The notes under the pieces: generated by a model | Told to the model about the DNA's origin: nothing | Seen by the model: the letters and a program-made list of their open reading frames with translations, nothing else | The model's database searches: none | Shown here: piece after piece, positions 6,802-15,674 of the stretch | How positions within the stretch are numbered: position 1 is the first letter of the stretch | How the letters are laid out: each line of letters starts with the position of its first letter | Position numbers and translations under genes: made by a program | NCBI GenBank assembly: GCA_028872915.1 | Contig: JAGWNY010000028.1 | Span: 1 to 38,571, forward strand | DNA: 38,571 nucleotides | Direction of reading: 5' to 3' | Origin: Verrucomicrobiota bacterium | GTDB taxonomy: Bacteria > Verrucomicrobiota > Verrucomicrobiia > Limisphaerales > UBA11358

Positions 6802-9048
6802 TTATGGATTCGTGATGACGCGGAAGAATTGATGAACGTTGTGCCGCGTCGGCGTAAGGAATGATATGGAACTGCCGGTGCCCGCAATGGGCGAACCGAC
6901 GTTCGACCACCCGCCGCTCAGCGAGCTGATGGATTGAATCTGATAGGTCTTGCCCACCTCCGTATCGAATGCGACTTCCGCCGCCGTGTAGATATGCACG
7001 GTGTTGGTGTCGCCCAAGCCCGTGATATTGCCGACGACGACGCCGTTGGTAAGGGTGGTCGCGGCCACCAGCGGATCAAGGCCCAGCGCGTACTTCATCC
7101 AATTGGGAATGCCGTCGCCCGTCGGGTCGGCGTTCGGAGCAGCATTGGGGTCGGTCACCGAACTCCAGTATTGCAGCACCCACGCATCCGGCAGGCCGCC
7201 GGTCACCGTCACGCCCGTCAGGTTGGCAATGGACGCCTTGAGCAAGCCAACGGCATAGGCCGTGTTGTGAATACCCAGGCTGCCGTCGTTGTTGACGAAC
7301 TGCCAGTTGTAGTCCGCTTCCAATTGCGGCGCCGTCCACGAGGAGGTGGGTGAGGGCGTTTTCACCTGGCCATCCACCACGCCGCTGGCGTTGGGCAGCA
7401 AGGTGGATAGTTTATTCAACAAGTTCTGGACTTCTGTCTGAACGCCTTCCACGACGCCATCGCCATCATAATCCTGCAACGGGAAGTCAAACGAGCTGCC
7501 GATGGTGTTGCCGTGGCATTGCTGGCAGGCGGTCGTCAGGTCAACATTATTGGTGCCACTGTCATACGAGGGCAGGAAGGTGTGGCCGCCGGCGTGCTGA
7601 TAGAGCGGCAGCACCCCGTCAACCGTCACGCTTGTATTGACGCTCTGCATGTGGCACGTCACGCACAAATTCGTGACCGCGTAAATATGCGCCGAACTGG
7701 GAATGCTTTGCCCATACGTGAATCCATTGGCGCCCGCCAGCATGTCCGCCTGCGGCCCGTGATGCGGCCCGAAATACGGATGATACGACGTCGCGTAGGT
7801 TGCCGCGTCTTCCCGGCTGTGATGGCATTGCATGCACAGCAGTCCCTCTCCACCATTGGTAATCACCGTTCCATCCATCAGCGTCACGTCCGTCATGGCT
7901 CGGATCAGATGCAGATTGTTCGTCGGCGCCGTTTCGCCATGCGGCTCATGGCACGTCTGGCAATTGATGGACACATAGCTCGTATCCAAATTATTTGTCA
8001 CGCCATCCATGCGTTGCTCAAAACCCGTGCCGGTATGGCAACCGACGCAATCGGCGCTGCCGGCGGGATGACGGGTGGTAATGGCGTGCAGCGAATTGTC
8101 CCATTCCGCAACCGTGTTATGATGAGGCGGGTCATCATGGCATTGCGCGCAATCACCCGAACTCATGCTCACGGTAATGTAGTTCGTGTTGCCGAAGCCG
8201 CCGTAAGTTGAATACGCGTGTTCGCTGCCGGCGCCATGGCAGTTCTCGCATTGGATGTTCGCCAGGGCCGCCAGCGTCGGATAGTTCGATTCCATGCTCG
8301 CCCAGTTGCCGTTCGTCAACACGGTCGGGAACGTCCAGCCCAACTGCGTCGCAACGTCGTCAAATCCTCCGTTATACGCCGTGTCATTGAGATCATAACC
8401 GAGGGTATGGCATTGAACGCATGAGTAGCCGTAATATTTGTAAATCAGCCCGTCAATCCCCCGGCTGAACATCGTGGCATGCCCCGTTTGCAGCCACGGA
8501 TCCACCTTGTCAGGCGCCTGCACGTCCCCTTGATGGCAATAGGCGCACGTCGTCCAGCCGTCATAGGTGCCCCCCGTCAAATGCAACGTTAAATTTGTGC
8601 TCCCTTCGCTCGCCGTCTGGATCGTCACGGTGACCGTATAGGGTCCGGCAACGTCCGGCCGCAGCAACATGCGGCTGGCCGCCTCGGAAACCAGTTGATT
8701 GGCCGGGCCATAGACCGGAACGGCGGCGCCCAGCGGACTGTTGGTCAGCGCGGCAGTCGAGCCGGCGGGGCGGCTTGCCAGCGTCCATGAAACGTTCGTT
8801 ACGTCCGCTATGCCCAGGGCCACGTCGGCCTCCAGGTAAAACGGCTGGCCAAGGCCCGCGTTCAACAAACCGCCCGAAGTTTCGGTCGTGGAAGGCAGAC
8901 TGTAATTCGTGTTCGCGATTTCGCCGGGAGTCAGCGCGCGGGCCAGAAGGCAGCCGTTCAAGGCTGTTGTGGCGTGCGCCGGGATGAACGTTGCCGCGCC
9001 CATCAGCAGGGCGGCAATGAGATGCGACTTTTTGATCATGGGGTTCAT
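6802..9048 (-). CDS. Secreted nonaheme c-type cytochrome with beta-sandwich and calcium-binding-like modules
   Basis: The 748-aa protein has a signal peptide (about 1-27, ending IPAHA). An Ig/cadherin-like module (about 40-160, with VAGPYTVTVTIQ) follows. Nine CXXCH heme sites start at CAYCH (168-172): CAYCH, CVQCH, CENCH, CAQCH, CVGCH, CQTCH, CMQCH, CVTCH and CQQCH. A DYDGDGVVEG loop resembles a calcium-binding DxDxDG motif. The C-terminal third has LGIHNTAYAVGLL, then GDGIPNWMKYALGLDP, then a beta-rich module ending QFFRV. The heme number and order parallel the cytochrome at 4290-5984, so the two are probably paralogues. It lies 28 bp downstream of hemA in the same direction and ends at a strong terminator, so the pair is likely one operon. 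The exact partner and redox role are unknown. Confidence 0.88.
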   Translation of the reverse strand: MNPMIKKSHLIAALLMGAATFIPAHATTALNGCLLARALTPGEIANTNYSLPSTTETSGGLLNAGLGQPFYLEADVALGIADVTNVSWTLASRPAGSTAALTNSPLGAAVPVYGPANQLVSEAASRMLLRPDVAGPYTVTVTIQTASEGSTNLTLHLTGGTYDGWTTCAYCHQGDVQAPDKVDPWLQTGHATMFSRGIDGLIYKYYGYSCVQCHTLGYDLNDTAYNGGFDDVATQLGWTFPTVLTNGNWASMESNYPTLAALANIQCENCHGAGSEHAYSTYGGFGNTNYITVSMSSGDCAQCHDDPPHHNTVAEWDNSLHAITTRHPAGSADCVGCHTGTGFEQRMDGVTNNLDTSYVSINCQTCHEPHGETAPTNNLHLIRAMTDVTLMDGTVITNGGEGLLCMQCHHSREDAATYATSYHPYFGPHHGPQADMLAGANGFTYGQSIPSSAHIYAVTNLCVTCHMQSVNTSVTVDGVLPLYQHAGGHTFLPSYDSGTNNVDLTTACQQCHGNTIGSSFDFPLQDYDGDGVVEGVQTEVQNLLNKLSTLLPNASGVVDGQVKTPSPTSSWTAPQLEADYNWQFVNNDGSLGIHNTAYAVGLLKASIANLTGVTVTGGLPDAWVLQYWSSVTDPNAAPNADPTGDGIPNWMKYALGLDPLVAATTLTNGVVVGNITGLGDTNTVHIYTAAEVAFDTEVGKTYQIQSISSLSGGWSNVGSPIAGTGSSISFLTPTRHNVHQFFRVITNP

Positions 9049-9076
9049 AGTGGTATGTGTGATTGCGTTTTAAGAG

Positions 9077-10165
9077 TCAGGCGATTTGAGATTGCGATTC
9101 CAAATAACCCAGCGGCCAGTGGAGCGGCGCAGCGGGCCGCAATGGACATGTCCTTTTGCCGGAAGGCGCGATCTTCTCCATGACTGCCGCCGTCCGCCCG
9201 GCAACAATTTCCCGGCAGCGGGCCAGTTCCTGTTCCCGGCAACGGGCATTTTCCAGGACGATGCCTTGCAGATCGTCTATGTCGTAAAGAAAAACATTAG
9301 CCAGATGTTGTATGGCCGGATCAATGTCGCGCGGCACGGCAATATCTATCAAAAAGAGCGGACGGTTCCGGCGCTGCGGAAGAACGGCGGCAACGTCATC
9401 GCGCCGGAGAACGATTTCCGGCGAACCGGTCGAACTGACCACAATGTCCGCCGCGGCCAGCGCCTGGCGGAATTCTTCGAACGGAACGGCCTGCCCTCCA
9501 AACTCCGAAGCCAGATTTTGCGCGCGGTCAAACGAACGGTTGGAAACCAGCACCGTTTTTGCCCCGCGCTTGGCCAGATGCCGCACGCACGCTTCCCCCA
9601 TCTTCCCGGCGCCGAGAATCAGCACCGTCTTGCGGCTCAAATCACTGTCAAAAATCCGTTCCGCCAGCTCCACTGCCACGCTGCCAACGGACGTTGCCCC
9701 CCGCCCAATTGCCGTCCGCGTCCGAATCTCCTTCGCCGTTTGCAGAGCCGATTGAAAAACGCGGTTCAGCACCTTGCCGGCAAGCCGCGCCGCCTGCGCG
9801 GTCAGGTAAGCATGCTTGACCTGCCCCGTGATTTCCGTCTCGCCCAGGACCATGGAGTCCAGTCCGGACGCCACGGAAAACAAATGGCGGACGGCCTCGT
9901 CATCTTCCTTGACATAAAGAAACGGCGAAACGTCAAACTGTTTGCCCGTCAATAAATTGAATAGATCGGCGGCGTTGAGGGCATCCGGGCCAACCCCATA
10001 AATTTCCACCCGATTGCAGGTGGACAGCACCACGACCTCCGAAAGGTTGCCCGCCAGTTTTAACCGGCAGCCGTAACACGCCAGGCGCGATCGCTGCACC
10101 GCCAGTTGTTCGCGCACTTCCACCGGCGCGCTTTTGTAGCTCAATCCGGCAACGAACAGTTTCAC
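9077..10165 (-). CDS. hemA: Glutamyl-tRNA reductase with a short C-terminus
   Basis: The enzyme reduces glutamyl-tRNA to glutamate-1-semialdehyde with NADPH, the first committed step of heme synthesis by the C5 route. STCNRVEIY carries the catalytic Cys (C50). The substrate segment GLDSMVLGETEITGQVK (101-117) and the NADPH loop GAGKMG (185-190) are intact. The start is a GTG at 10165 with AGGAGG eight bases upstream, the strongest ribosome binding site in the window. At 362 aa it is shorter than the usual 400-450 aa: after the start of the helical dimerisation region (IVAGRTAAVMEKI) the tail does not match the family and stops early. The shortening may be normal for this lineage or a truncation. 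The next gene is a nonaheme cytochrome, so heme supply and cytochrome production may be co-transcribed. Confidence 0.93.
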   Translation of the reverse strand: MKLFVAGLSYKSAPVEVREQLAVQRSRLACYGCRLKLAGNLSEVVVLSTCNRVEIYGVGPDALNAADLFNLLTGKQFDVSPFLYVKEDDEAVRHLFSVASGLDSMVLGETEITGQVKHAYLTAQAARLAGKVLNRVFQSALQTAKEIRTRTAIGRGATSVGSVAVELAERIFDSDLSRKTVLILGAGKMGEACVRHLAKRGAKTVLVSNRSFDRAQNLASEFGGQAVPFEEFRQALAAADIVVSSTGSPEIVLRRDDVAAVLPQRRNRPLFLIDIAVPRDIDPAIQHLANVFLYDIDDLQGIVLENARCREQELARCREIVAGRTAAVMEKIAPSGKRTCPLRPAAPLHWPLGYLESQSQIA

Positions 10166-10173
10166 CTTGCCAC

Positions 10174-10179
10174 CCTCCT
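10174..10179 (-). promoter_or_regulatory. Perfect Shine-Dalgarno sequence of hemA
   Basis: The minus strand reads AGGAGG here, followed by GTGG, eight bases before the GTG start at 10165. It decides the non-ATG start of hemA. It is notable because most genes in this window have no clear Shine-Dalgarno sequence. Confidence 0.85.
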
Positions 10180-10420
10180 GAATCCGCCGGCGGCCTGATG
10201 CTGATTTCTGTTGTTCACGAAAAAACTTTAGGCCAATAGCCTCTCAAAATCTCACCATCGCTTGTCAAACGTTGGGCTTCTTTTGCCTATCCAACCAAAT
10301 TAACGCCCATGCCAAAAAACGGATAATTTCAGTGGAATTGAGTAATTTTATTCTAATTATCTAATCCAATAATCAAACATTCAACAATCAGGCTGATGGA
10401 GTGTGGCTGTATCGAAGACC

Positions 10421-10466
10421 GTTCGCGGTTAAAATCCGTGTCTCATCCGCGTCGCATCCGTGGCTA
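10421..10466. repeat. Intergenic tandem repeat with an exact 11-nt period
   Basis: ATCCGTG (10434), ATCCGCG (10445) and ATCCGTG (10456) recur every 11 bases. On the minus strand they read as CACGGAT/CGCGGAT units, followed by TTTTAACCGCGAA. The pattern resembles the short 'CACGGAT'-type intergenic repeats known from many environmental bacterial genomes. The function is unknown. It lies 18 bp past the PFOR stop codon. Confidence 0.5.
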
Positions 10467-10483
10467 AAAATTTATTCCGGGGT

Positions 10484-13400
10484 TCACTCCATCTTCCCCT
10501 CAAGCCCGGCGAGAAAATGATAGAACCGCAAGCGCCGGTCCGCGTCCGCCTGGGCCTGCGCAAAAAATTTGCCGGCTTCCTCCGGCCGTTCCTTGGCCAG
10601 CATCTTGAAGCGATTTTCCGAATCCAAATATTCCCGCACCTTGGCCTTGGTCTGTGAATCCAACTGGAGCGGATTTTCTCCGCGCGCGGCCCGGCGCGGA
10701 TCAAAGCGATACAAGAGCCATTGACCCGTATCCACGGCGAGCTTCTGATGGCGCGCTCCCTCGCCCATGTCCATGCCGTGGGCAATGCAATGGCTGTAGG
10801 CGATGATAAGGGAGGGGCCGGGATACGATTCGGCCTCCAGAAAGGCGCGCAGCGTGTGCTCGTCCTTGGCGCCCATGGCCACGCTGGCCACGTAGATGTT
10901 TCCGTAGGTCATTGCAATGAGGCCCAAATCCTTTTTCGCGGAAGATTTGCCCGACGCGGCAAATCGCGCGATGGCGCCGCGGGGAGTGGACTTGGACATC
11001 TGTCCGCCGGTGTTCGAATAGACTTCCGTATCGAGCACCAGCACATTGACGTCGCTGCCGCCGGCCAGCACGTGATCCAGGCCGCCGTAACCGATGTCGT
11101 AGGCCCATCCATCGCCGCCGACGATCCAAATGCTTCTTCGAATCAATTGATCGGCAACGGCGAGCAACCGTTCCGCCTCGGCGCAATTCAAAGCGTGTAA
11201 TTTGTTCTTCAGGGCGGCCACGCGTTCGCGCTGCTCATAAATGCCCGCTTCATCGCGTTGATCGGCGGAGAGCAGGGCATCCGCGAAATCCAATCCCAGG
11301 CGCGGGGCAAGCTGTTTCAACAGTTCCCCCGCCAATTGCCTTTGCTTGTCAACGGAAACGCGGAAGCCCAGGCCAAATTCCGCATTGTCCTCGAACAGCG
11401 AATTGCACCAGGCCGGGCCGCGCCCATCGTTATTTTTGCAATAGGGCGTGGTGGGCAGGTTGCCGCCGTAGATGGAGGAACAGCCCGTTGCATTGGCGAT
11501 GAGGGCGCGGTCGCCAAACAGTTGCGTGAGCATTTTGATATAGGGCGTCTCGCCGCAGCCCGAACACGCCCCGCTGAACTCAAACAACGGCTGGAGCAAT
11601 TGCTGCTGGCGCAATTGCGATGATTTGATCCTTGTCCGGTCGGCATCCGGCAGTTTAAGGAAATAATCCCAATTCGCGCGTTCCTGCGCGCGCAATGGCG
11701 CCTGGGGCCGCATGAAGATGGCCTTGAGACCCGGTTCCGTTTTGCTTCGCACGGGACAAACGTCCACGCACAAAGTGCATCCCGTGCAATCCTCCGGCGC
11801 CACCTGGAGGGAGAAATCAAGGCCCTTGAAATCGGGCACCCGGGCCGGAACGCCTTTGAAGACGGCGGGCGCGTCGCGGCGAAGCGCCGGCTCATAAACC
11901 TTTGCCCGGATGGCCGCGTGGGGACAAATCGCGACACATTTCAAACATTGAATGCAAATGTTCTCGTCCCACACCGGAATCTCCAGCGCCAAATTGCGCT
12001 TTTCATAACGCGCCGTCGCGGTGGGATACGTTCCGTCCGGAGGAAAGACGCCCGTGGGCAACGCATCGCCGTCTCCGCGGACGACCCGCTCCAGAACGTC
12101 AACCACAAATTCCGGCGCGTCCTCCGATACAGCCGCCGGAGCCGGCGCTGCCACTGGACCGTCGGCTGGGATATTCACTTCTTCCAGATGTGCCAGGGCC
12201 GCGTCCACGGCCTTGAGGTTCATCGCGACCACGCCGTCCCCTTTTTTTCCGTAACTCTTCCTGATGGAACCCTTGATGGCCGCAATCGCCTGTTCCCGCG
12301 GCAGCACGCCTGACAGCGCAAAGAAGCACACTTGCATGATGGTATTGATGCGGCCGCCCATCCCGCTCTCCCGCGCCACTTTCGTGGCGTTGATGATAAA
12401 AAATTTCGCCTTGCGGGCGGCAAGCGTCCGCCGCAAATGCGCCGGCAGCGCCGCCCAGACCTCGTCCTTCGGAGAAGGACTGTTCAGCAAAAATGTGCCT
12501 CCAGGCGCCAGATTTTTTGCGATGTCATTCCGCTCCAGAAACATCGGGTGATGGCAGGCGACGAAATTCGCCCGGGAAATCAGGTAGGGCGCGCGAATCG
12601 GGGCCGGTCCAAACCGCAAGTGGGAGACGGTGAGCGAGCCGGATTTTTTTGAATCATAGACGAAATATCCCTGCGCGTAATTCTCCGTGGCTTCGCCGAT
12701 GATTTTGATCGAGTTCTTGTTCGCGCCAACCGTTCCGTCCGCTCCGAGGCCATAAAAGAGGGCGCGGATCACGGTATCCGGCTCGATTGAAAATTCCGGG
12801 TCGAAGTCCAGGCTGGTATGGGAAACGTCATCGGCAATCCCAATCGTAAAATGGCTTTTTGGCGCGTGCAGACGAAGGTTCTCAAACACGCCGTTGACCA
12901 TGGCGGGGGTGAACTCCTTGGAAGACAATCCGTATCGCCCGCCGATAACCTTGGGCATTTCGCTGAAACGCCGGTTTGCCCAGCCGCGGCTGACGCCTTC
13001 GTGCAACGCCGTGACACAATCCTGAAACAACGGCTCACCCGCCGCCCCCGGCTCCTTCGTGCGATCCAGCACCGCAATGGCCCTGACGCCGGCCGGTAAC
13101 GCCGCCACAAAACGCTGGCTGTCGAATGGGCGGTACAACCGCACCTTGAGCACACCCACGTTTTCTCCACTCCGGTTCAAGTAATCCACCGTTTCATGCG
13201 CCGTCTCGCAACCCGAACCCATCAGCACGATCACGCGTTCGGCGCGCGGCGATCCGAAGTAGTCGAACAGATGATATTGCCGTCCCGTCAATGCCGCGAA
13301 TTCATCCATCACCTTTTGAACCGCCGTCGGGCAAAGATCATAAAAGACATTGGCCGCCTCCCGCCCCTGAAAAAACACGTCGGGATTTTGCGAGGTGCCG

Positions 13401-14050
13401 CGCAACACCGGGCGTTCCGGTGTCAGGGCGCGCGCCCGATGCGCGGCGACCAGCCCATCGTCAAACAACGACCGCATGACCGCATCGTCAATCAATTCGA
13501 TTTTCGACACTTCGTGCGACGTGCGAAATCCGTCAAAAAAATGAATGAACGGGAGGCGCGACCGGAAGGCAGCCACCTGGGAAATCAGGGCAAAGTCCAT
13601 CACCTCCTGCACCGACGCGGCGCCCAGCATCGCCCAGCCGGTGGAGCGAGCGGCCATGATGTCGCTGTGATCGCCGAAAATGGAAAGCGCGTGCGTCGCC
13701 ACCGTGCGAGCCGCGACGTGAAAAACCGCCGGCAGCAGCTCGCCCGCGATTTTATACATATTAGGGATCATCAGCAGCAGGCCCTGCGACGCCGTGAACG
13801 TGGTGGCCAGCGCGCCCGTTTGCAACATCCCATGAATGGCGCCCGCCGCCCCGGCTTCGCTCTGCATTTCCACGATGGCGGGAACCGTTCCCCAAAGATT
13901 GGGCCGCTTTTGCGCGGCCCATTCATCGCACCATTCGGCCATCGTTGACGACGGTGTGATAGGGTAAATCGCCATCGCCTCGTTCAGCCGGTAGGCAACG
14001 TGCGCGGCGGCCTCACTGCCATCCACGGTGATCTGGGTTCGCGCGCTCAT
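10484..14050 (-). CDS. nifJ: Pyruvate:ferredoxin (flavodoxin) oxidoreductase, single-chain
   Basis: This 1188-aa protein has the full fused architecture of homodimeric PFOR. It converts pyruvate and CoA to acetyl-CoA and CO2, passing electrons to ferredoxin or flavodoxin. The N-terminal domain shows the pyruvate-binding AIYPITPSSTMAE. Two 4Fe-4S motifs follow: CIQCLKCVAICP near residue 700 and CTGCTLCVDVCP near 755. The thiamine-diphosphate domain carries CSGCGETPY near 827, ATGCSSIYGGNLPTTPY and GGDGWAYDIGYGGLDH. The fourth Cys, which with those near 827 ligates the proximal cluster, is expected towards the C-terminus. The start ATG at 14050 gives the family N-terminus (MSARTQITVDGSEAAAHVAY); an ATG at 14068 is possible. 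The gene stands alone, divergent from frr. It implies anaerobic or microaerobic metabolism, or reverse use for CO2 fixation. Confidence 0.97.
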   Translation of the reverse strand: MSARTQITVDGSEAAAHVAYRLNEAMAIYPITPSSTMAEWCDEWAAQKRPNLWGTVPAIVEMQSEAGAAGAIHGMLQTGALATTFTASQGLLLMIPNMYKIAGELLPAVFHVAARTVATHALSIFGDHSDIMAARSTGWAMLGAASVQEVMDFALISQVAAFRSRLPFIHFFDGFRTSHEVSKIELIDDAVMRSLFDDGLVAAHRARALTPERPVLRGTSQNPDVFFQGREAANVFYDLCPTAVQKVMDEFAALTGRQYHLFDYFGSPRAERVIVLMGSGCETAHETVDYLNRSGENVGVLKVRLYRPFDSQRFVAALPAGVRAIAVLDRTKEPGAAGEPLFQDCVTALHEGVSRGWANRRFSEMPKVIGGRYGLSSKEFTPAMVNGVFENLRLHAPKSHFTIGIADDVSHTSLDFDPEFSIEPDTVIRALFYGLGADGTVGANKNSIKIIGEATENYAQGYFVYDSKKSGSLTVSHLRFGPAPIRAPYLISRANFVACHHPMFLERNDIAKNLAPGGTFLLNSPSPKDEVWAALPAHLRRTLAARKAKFFIINATKVARESGMGGRINTIMQVCFFALSGVLPREQAIAAIKGSIRKSYGKKGDGVVAMNLKAVDAALAHLEEVNIPADGPVAAPAPAAVSEDAPEFVVDVLERVVRGDGDALPTGVFPPDGTYPTATARYEKRNLALEIPVWDENICIQCLKCVAICPHAAIRAKVYEPALRRDAPAVFKGVPARVPDFKGLDFSLQVAPEDCTGCTLCVDVCPVRSKTEPGLKAIFMRPQAPLRAQERANWDYFLKLPDADRTRIKSSQLRQQQLLQPLFEFSGACSGCGETPYIKMLTQLFGDRALIANATGCSSIYGGNLPTTPYCKNNDGRGPAWCNSLFEDNAEFGLGFRVSVDKQRQLAGELLKQLAPRLGLDFADALLSADQRDEAGIYEQRERVAALKNKLHALNCAEAERLLAVADQLIRRSIWIVGGDGWAYDIGYGGLDHVLAGGSDVNVLVLDTEVYSNTGGQMSKSTPRGAIARFAASGKSSAKKDLGLIAMTYGNIYVASVAMGAKDEHTLRAFLEAESYPGPSLIIAYSHCIAHGMDMGEGARHQKLAVDTGQWLLYRFDPRRAARGENPLQLDSQTKAKVREYLDSENRFKMLAKERPEEAGKFFAQAQADADRRLRFYHFLAGLEGKME

Positions 14051-14301
14051 TGTAAAAAATCCAGGCATTGCCGGCTGCCGGCTTGTGTTCCTCGGCAACG
14101 CGTTGGGAATGCGTCAATCTTTGCACCAATCTAGAGCCTCGCCGCCCCAACCGCCTTTACCGATTTTGCCAAACAATGGGCGTGTATTGCTTCGAGCCTG
14201 ACAATTAATGAATGGGGCAAAAAATCGGCGAACCGCAGCCCCCATCGGACGGGCTTTTTTCATTCGACCGTTGCTCCGGCGGCTGTTAACCTGCCGTCAT
14301 T

Positions 14302-14862
14302 ATGGCCCCGGACGAAATCCTGCTGGAAGCGGAGGACAAAATGATCAAGACCGATCAGGTCGTCGCCAACGAATTCGCCGGTGTCCGCACCGGCAAGGCC
14401 TCGCCGTCCCTTGTGGAAAACGTCATGGTCGAAGTCTATGGCGCCCAGATGCGCATCCGCGAACTGGCGGCAATCACCACCCCTGAACCGCGACAGCTTC
14501 TCATTCAGCCGTGGGACGCCGCCTCCATTCATCCGATTGAAAAGGCGATACAAAAAGCCAATCTCGGCCTTTCGCCCGCTGTGCAGGGCAAAATTGTGCG
14601 CATTTCCTTCCCTGAATTAAGCCAGGAACGGCGCCAGGAATTTGTCAAAATCGTCCGCAAAATGGCCGAAGACGGTCGTGTCGCCATCCGCCACGTTCGC
14701 CGCGACGCCTTGGAACTGCTGAAAAAAGCCAAAACTGCCGGCGGCGTTGGCGAGGAGGAAATTGAAAGCGCCGAAAAGGAGATTCAAAAGTTGACCGACC
14801 AATACATTGCCAAAATTGACGCCCAAGTCGCCGCCAAGGAAAAAGAAATCACGACGGTTTAA
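14302..14862 (+). CDS. frr: Ribosome recycling factor
   Basis: The 186-aa protein matches the usual 185-aa length and sequence of RRF, which with EF-G splits the post-termination ribosome. Recognisable family segments are EFAGVRTGKASPSLVENVMVEVYG, IQPWDAASIHPIEKAI, LSQERRQEFVKIVRKMAEDGRVAIRHVRRDALE and the C-terminal helix. The usual partner pyrH is not upstream; the neighbour is a divergent PFOR gene. The 3' end overlaps the proposed start of the barrel gene by 56 bp. Confidence 0.97.
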   Translation: MAPDEILLEAEDKMIKTDQVVANEFAGVRTGKASPSLVENVMVEVYGAQMRIRELAAITTPEPRQLLIQPWDAASIHPIEKAIQKANLGLSPAVQGKIVRISFPELSQERRQEFVKIVRKMAEDGRVAIRHVRRDALELLKKAKTAGGVGEEEIESAEKEIQKLTDQYIAKIDAQVAAKEKEITTV

Positions 14863-15622
14863 ATGCGGCATCCTGCCGTGCATTGCCGCCATCCTTTACC
14901 TTGCCCGGTTGTCCCTTTTGGCCGGTCCGCCCTTCATGACAGACGATCCTGAACCGGTGGATTATCGGCATTGGGAATTTTATTTTTTTGGCCAAGGCGA
15001 CCACACTCCCGGCGGATTTAATATCAACGGCCCCGCCGTTGAACTAAACTACGGCGTTTTGCCGGACACGCAATTGCATTTGGTGGCGCCCGCGATCACC
15101 ACCAGCGCGGACGGCGCGTCCACCGCCGGAGGCCTGGGCGACACCGAACTCGGAATCAAATACCGATTCGTCCATGAGACGGATCGCCTGCCGCAAATCG
15201 GCATTTTTCCAATGGCTGAGCTTCCAACCGGCGATGCCGACCGCGGCCTGGGCAATGGCCGGACCTGGTTTCGCCTGCCTTTATGGGTGCAAAAAAGCCG
15301 GGGGCCGTGGACCACTTATGGAGGCGGCGGCGCCGCGTTAAATTCCGCGCCGGGCCGGCGCAATTACCCGTTCGGCGGCTGGTTGTTGCAACGCGATTTT
15401 GGGCGGCGCCTGACTCTTGGCGCGGAGATTTTCGCCCAAGGCGCGGACACCGACGCGGATCATGGATTTGCCACCCTCAACGCCGGCGGCTATTACAATG
15501 TCACGCAACATTTCAGCGTGCTTTTCAGCGCCGGGCATACCGTCGCCGGGGATACCCACACATTCTGGTATTTCGGACTTTACTGGACCTGGGGACCGGA
15601 GAAATCGTTCCGCGAACGATAA
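14807..15622 (+). CDS. Predicted outer-membrane beta-barrel protein (transporter-like), TTG start overlapping frr
   Basis: This 271-aa protein has an N-terminal export signal (basic KKKSRR, then a hydrophobic stretch ending SLLAGPP). A beta-rich body follows with repeated strand motifs such as YGVLPDTQLHLVAP, GDTELGIKYRF, TLGAEIFAQGA and HFSVLFSAGHTVAG. It resembles the 'MetA-pathway/transporter' class of small outer-membrane barrels, but the substrate is unknown. The TTG at 14807 lies within frr. No in-frame ATG gives a full signal peptide (the first is at 14937), so either this TTG or a later TTG/CTG is used. The reading frame and the signal peptide are clear; the exact start is not. It probably depends on frr transcription and converges with the GH28 gene. 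Confidence 0.7.
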   Translation: MPKLTPKSPPRKKKSRRFKCGILPCIAAILYLARLSLLAGPPFMTDDPEPVDYRHWEFYFFGQGDHTPGGFNINGPAVELNYGVLPDTQLHLVAPAITTSADGASTAGGLGDTELGIKYRFVHETDRLPQIGIFPMAELPTGDADRGLGNGRTWFRLPLWVQKSRGPWTTYGGGGAALNSAPGRRNYPFGGWLLQRDFGRRLTLGAEIFAQGADTDADHGFATLNAGGYYNVTQHFSVLFSAGHTVAGDTHTFWYFGLYWTWGPEKSFRER

Positions 15623-15674
15623 AGCGGTTGAAGAAATAATGCAGCCCTGCGGCAGCCGGGAATTTTGGGTTGCT

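Larger units (their letters stand above)
10166..10483. other. AT-rich intergenic region between hemA and the PFOR gene
   Basis: This 318-bp gap has no supported gene. Positions 10240-10390 are strikingly AT-rich compared with the rest of the window and should contain the hemA promoter on the minus strand. A perfect TTGACA occurs on the minus strand (plus-strand TGTCAA at 10263-10268), but no good -10 follows at 16-18 bp. The right end (10421-10466) holds a small tandem repeat, described separately. No clear terminator for the PFOR gene was seen. Confidence 0.5.

Noticed and set aside
9077-9170. Frameshift as the cause of the short HemA C-terminus
   Set aside because: Only about 100 bases remain before the next gene, too few to encode the missing domain in another frame.
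10263-10268. Perfect TTGACA on the minus strand upstream of hemA
   Set aside because: No acceptable -10 hexamer follows at 16-18 bp, so a complete promoter could not be claimed.
14051-14098. Upstream TTG start for PFOR at 14098
   Set aside because: It has no Shine-Dalgarno sequence, and the family N-terminus begins at the ATG at 14050.
14198-14226. Possible promoter for frr (CTGACA with AAAATC at 17 bp)
   Set aside because: The -10 matches only two bases of the consensus.
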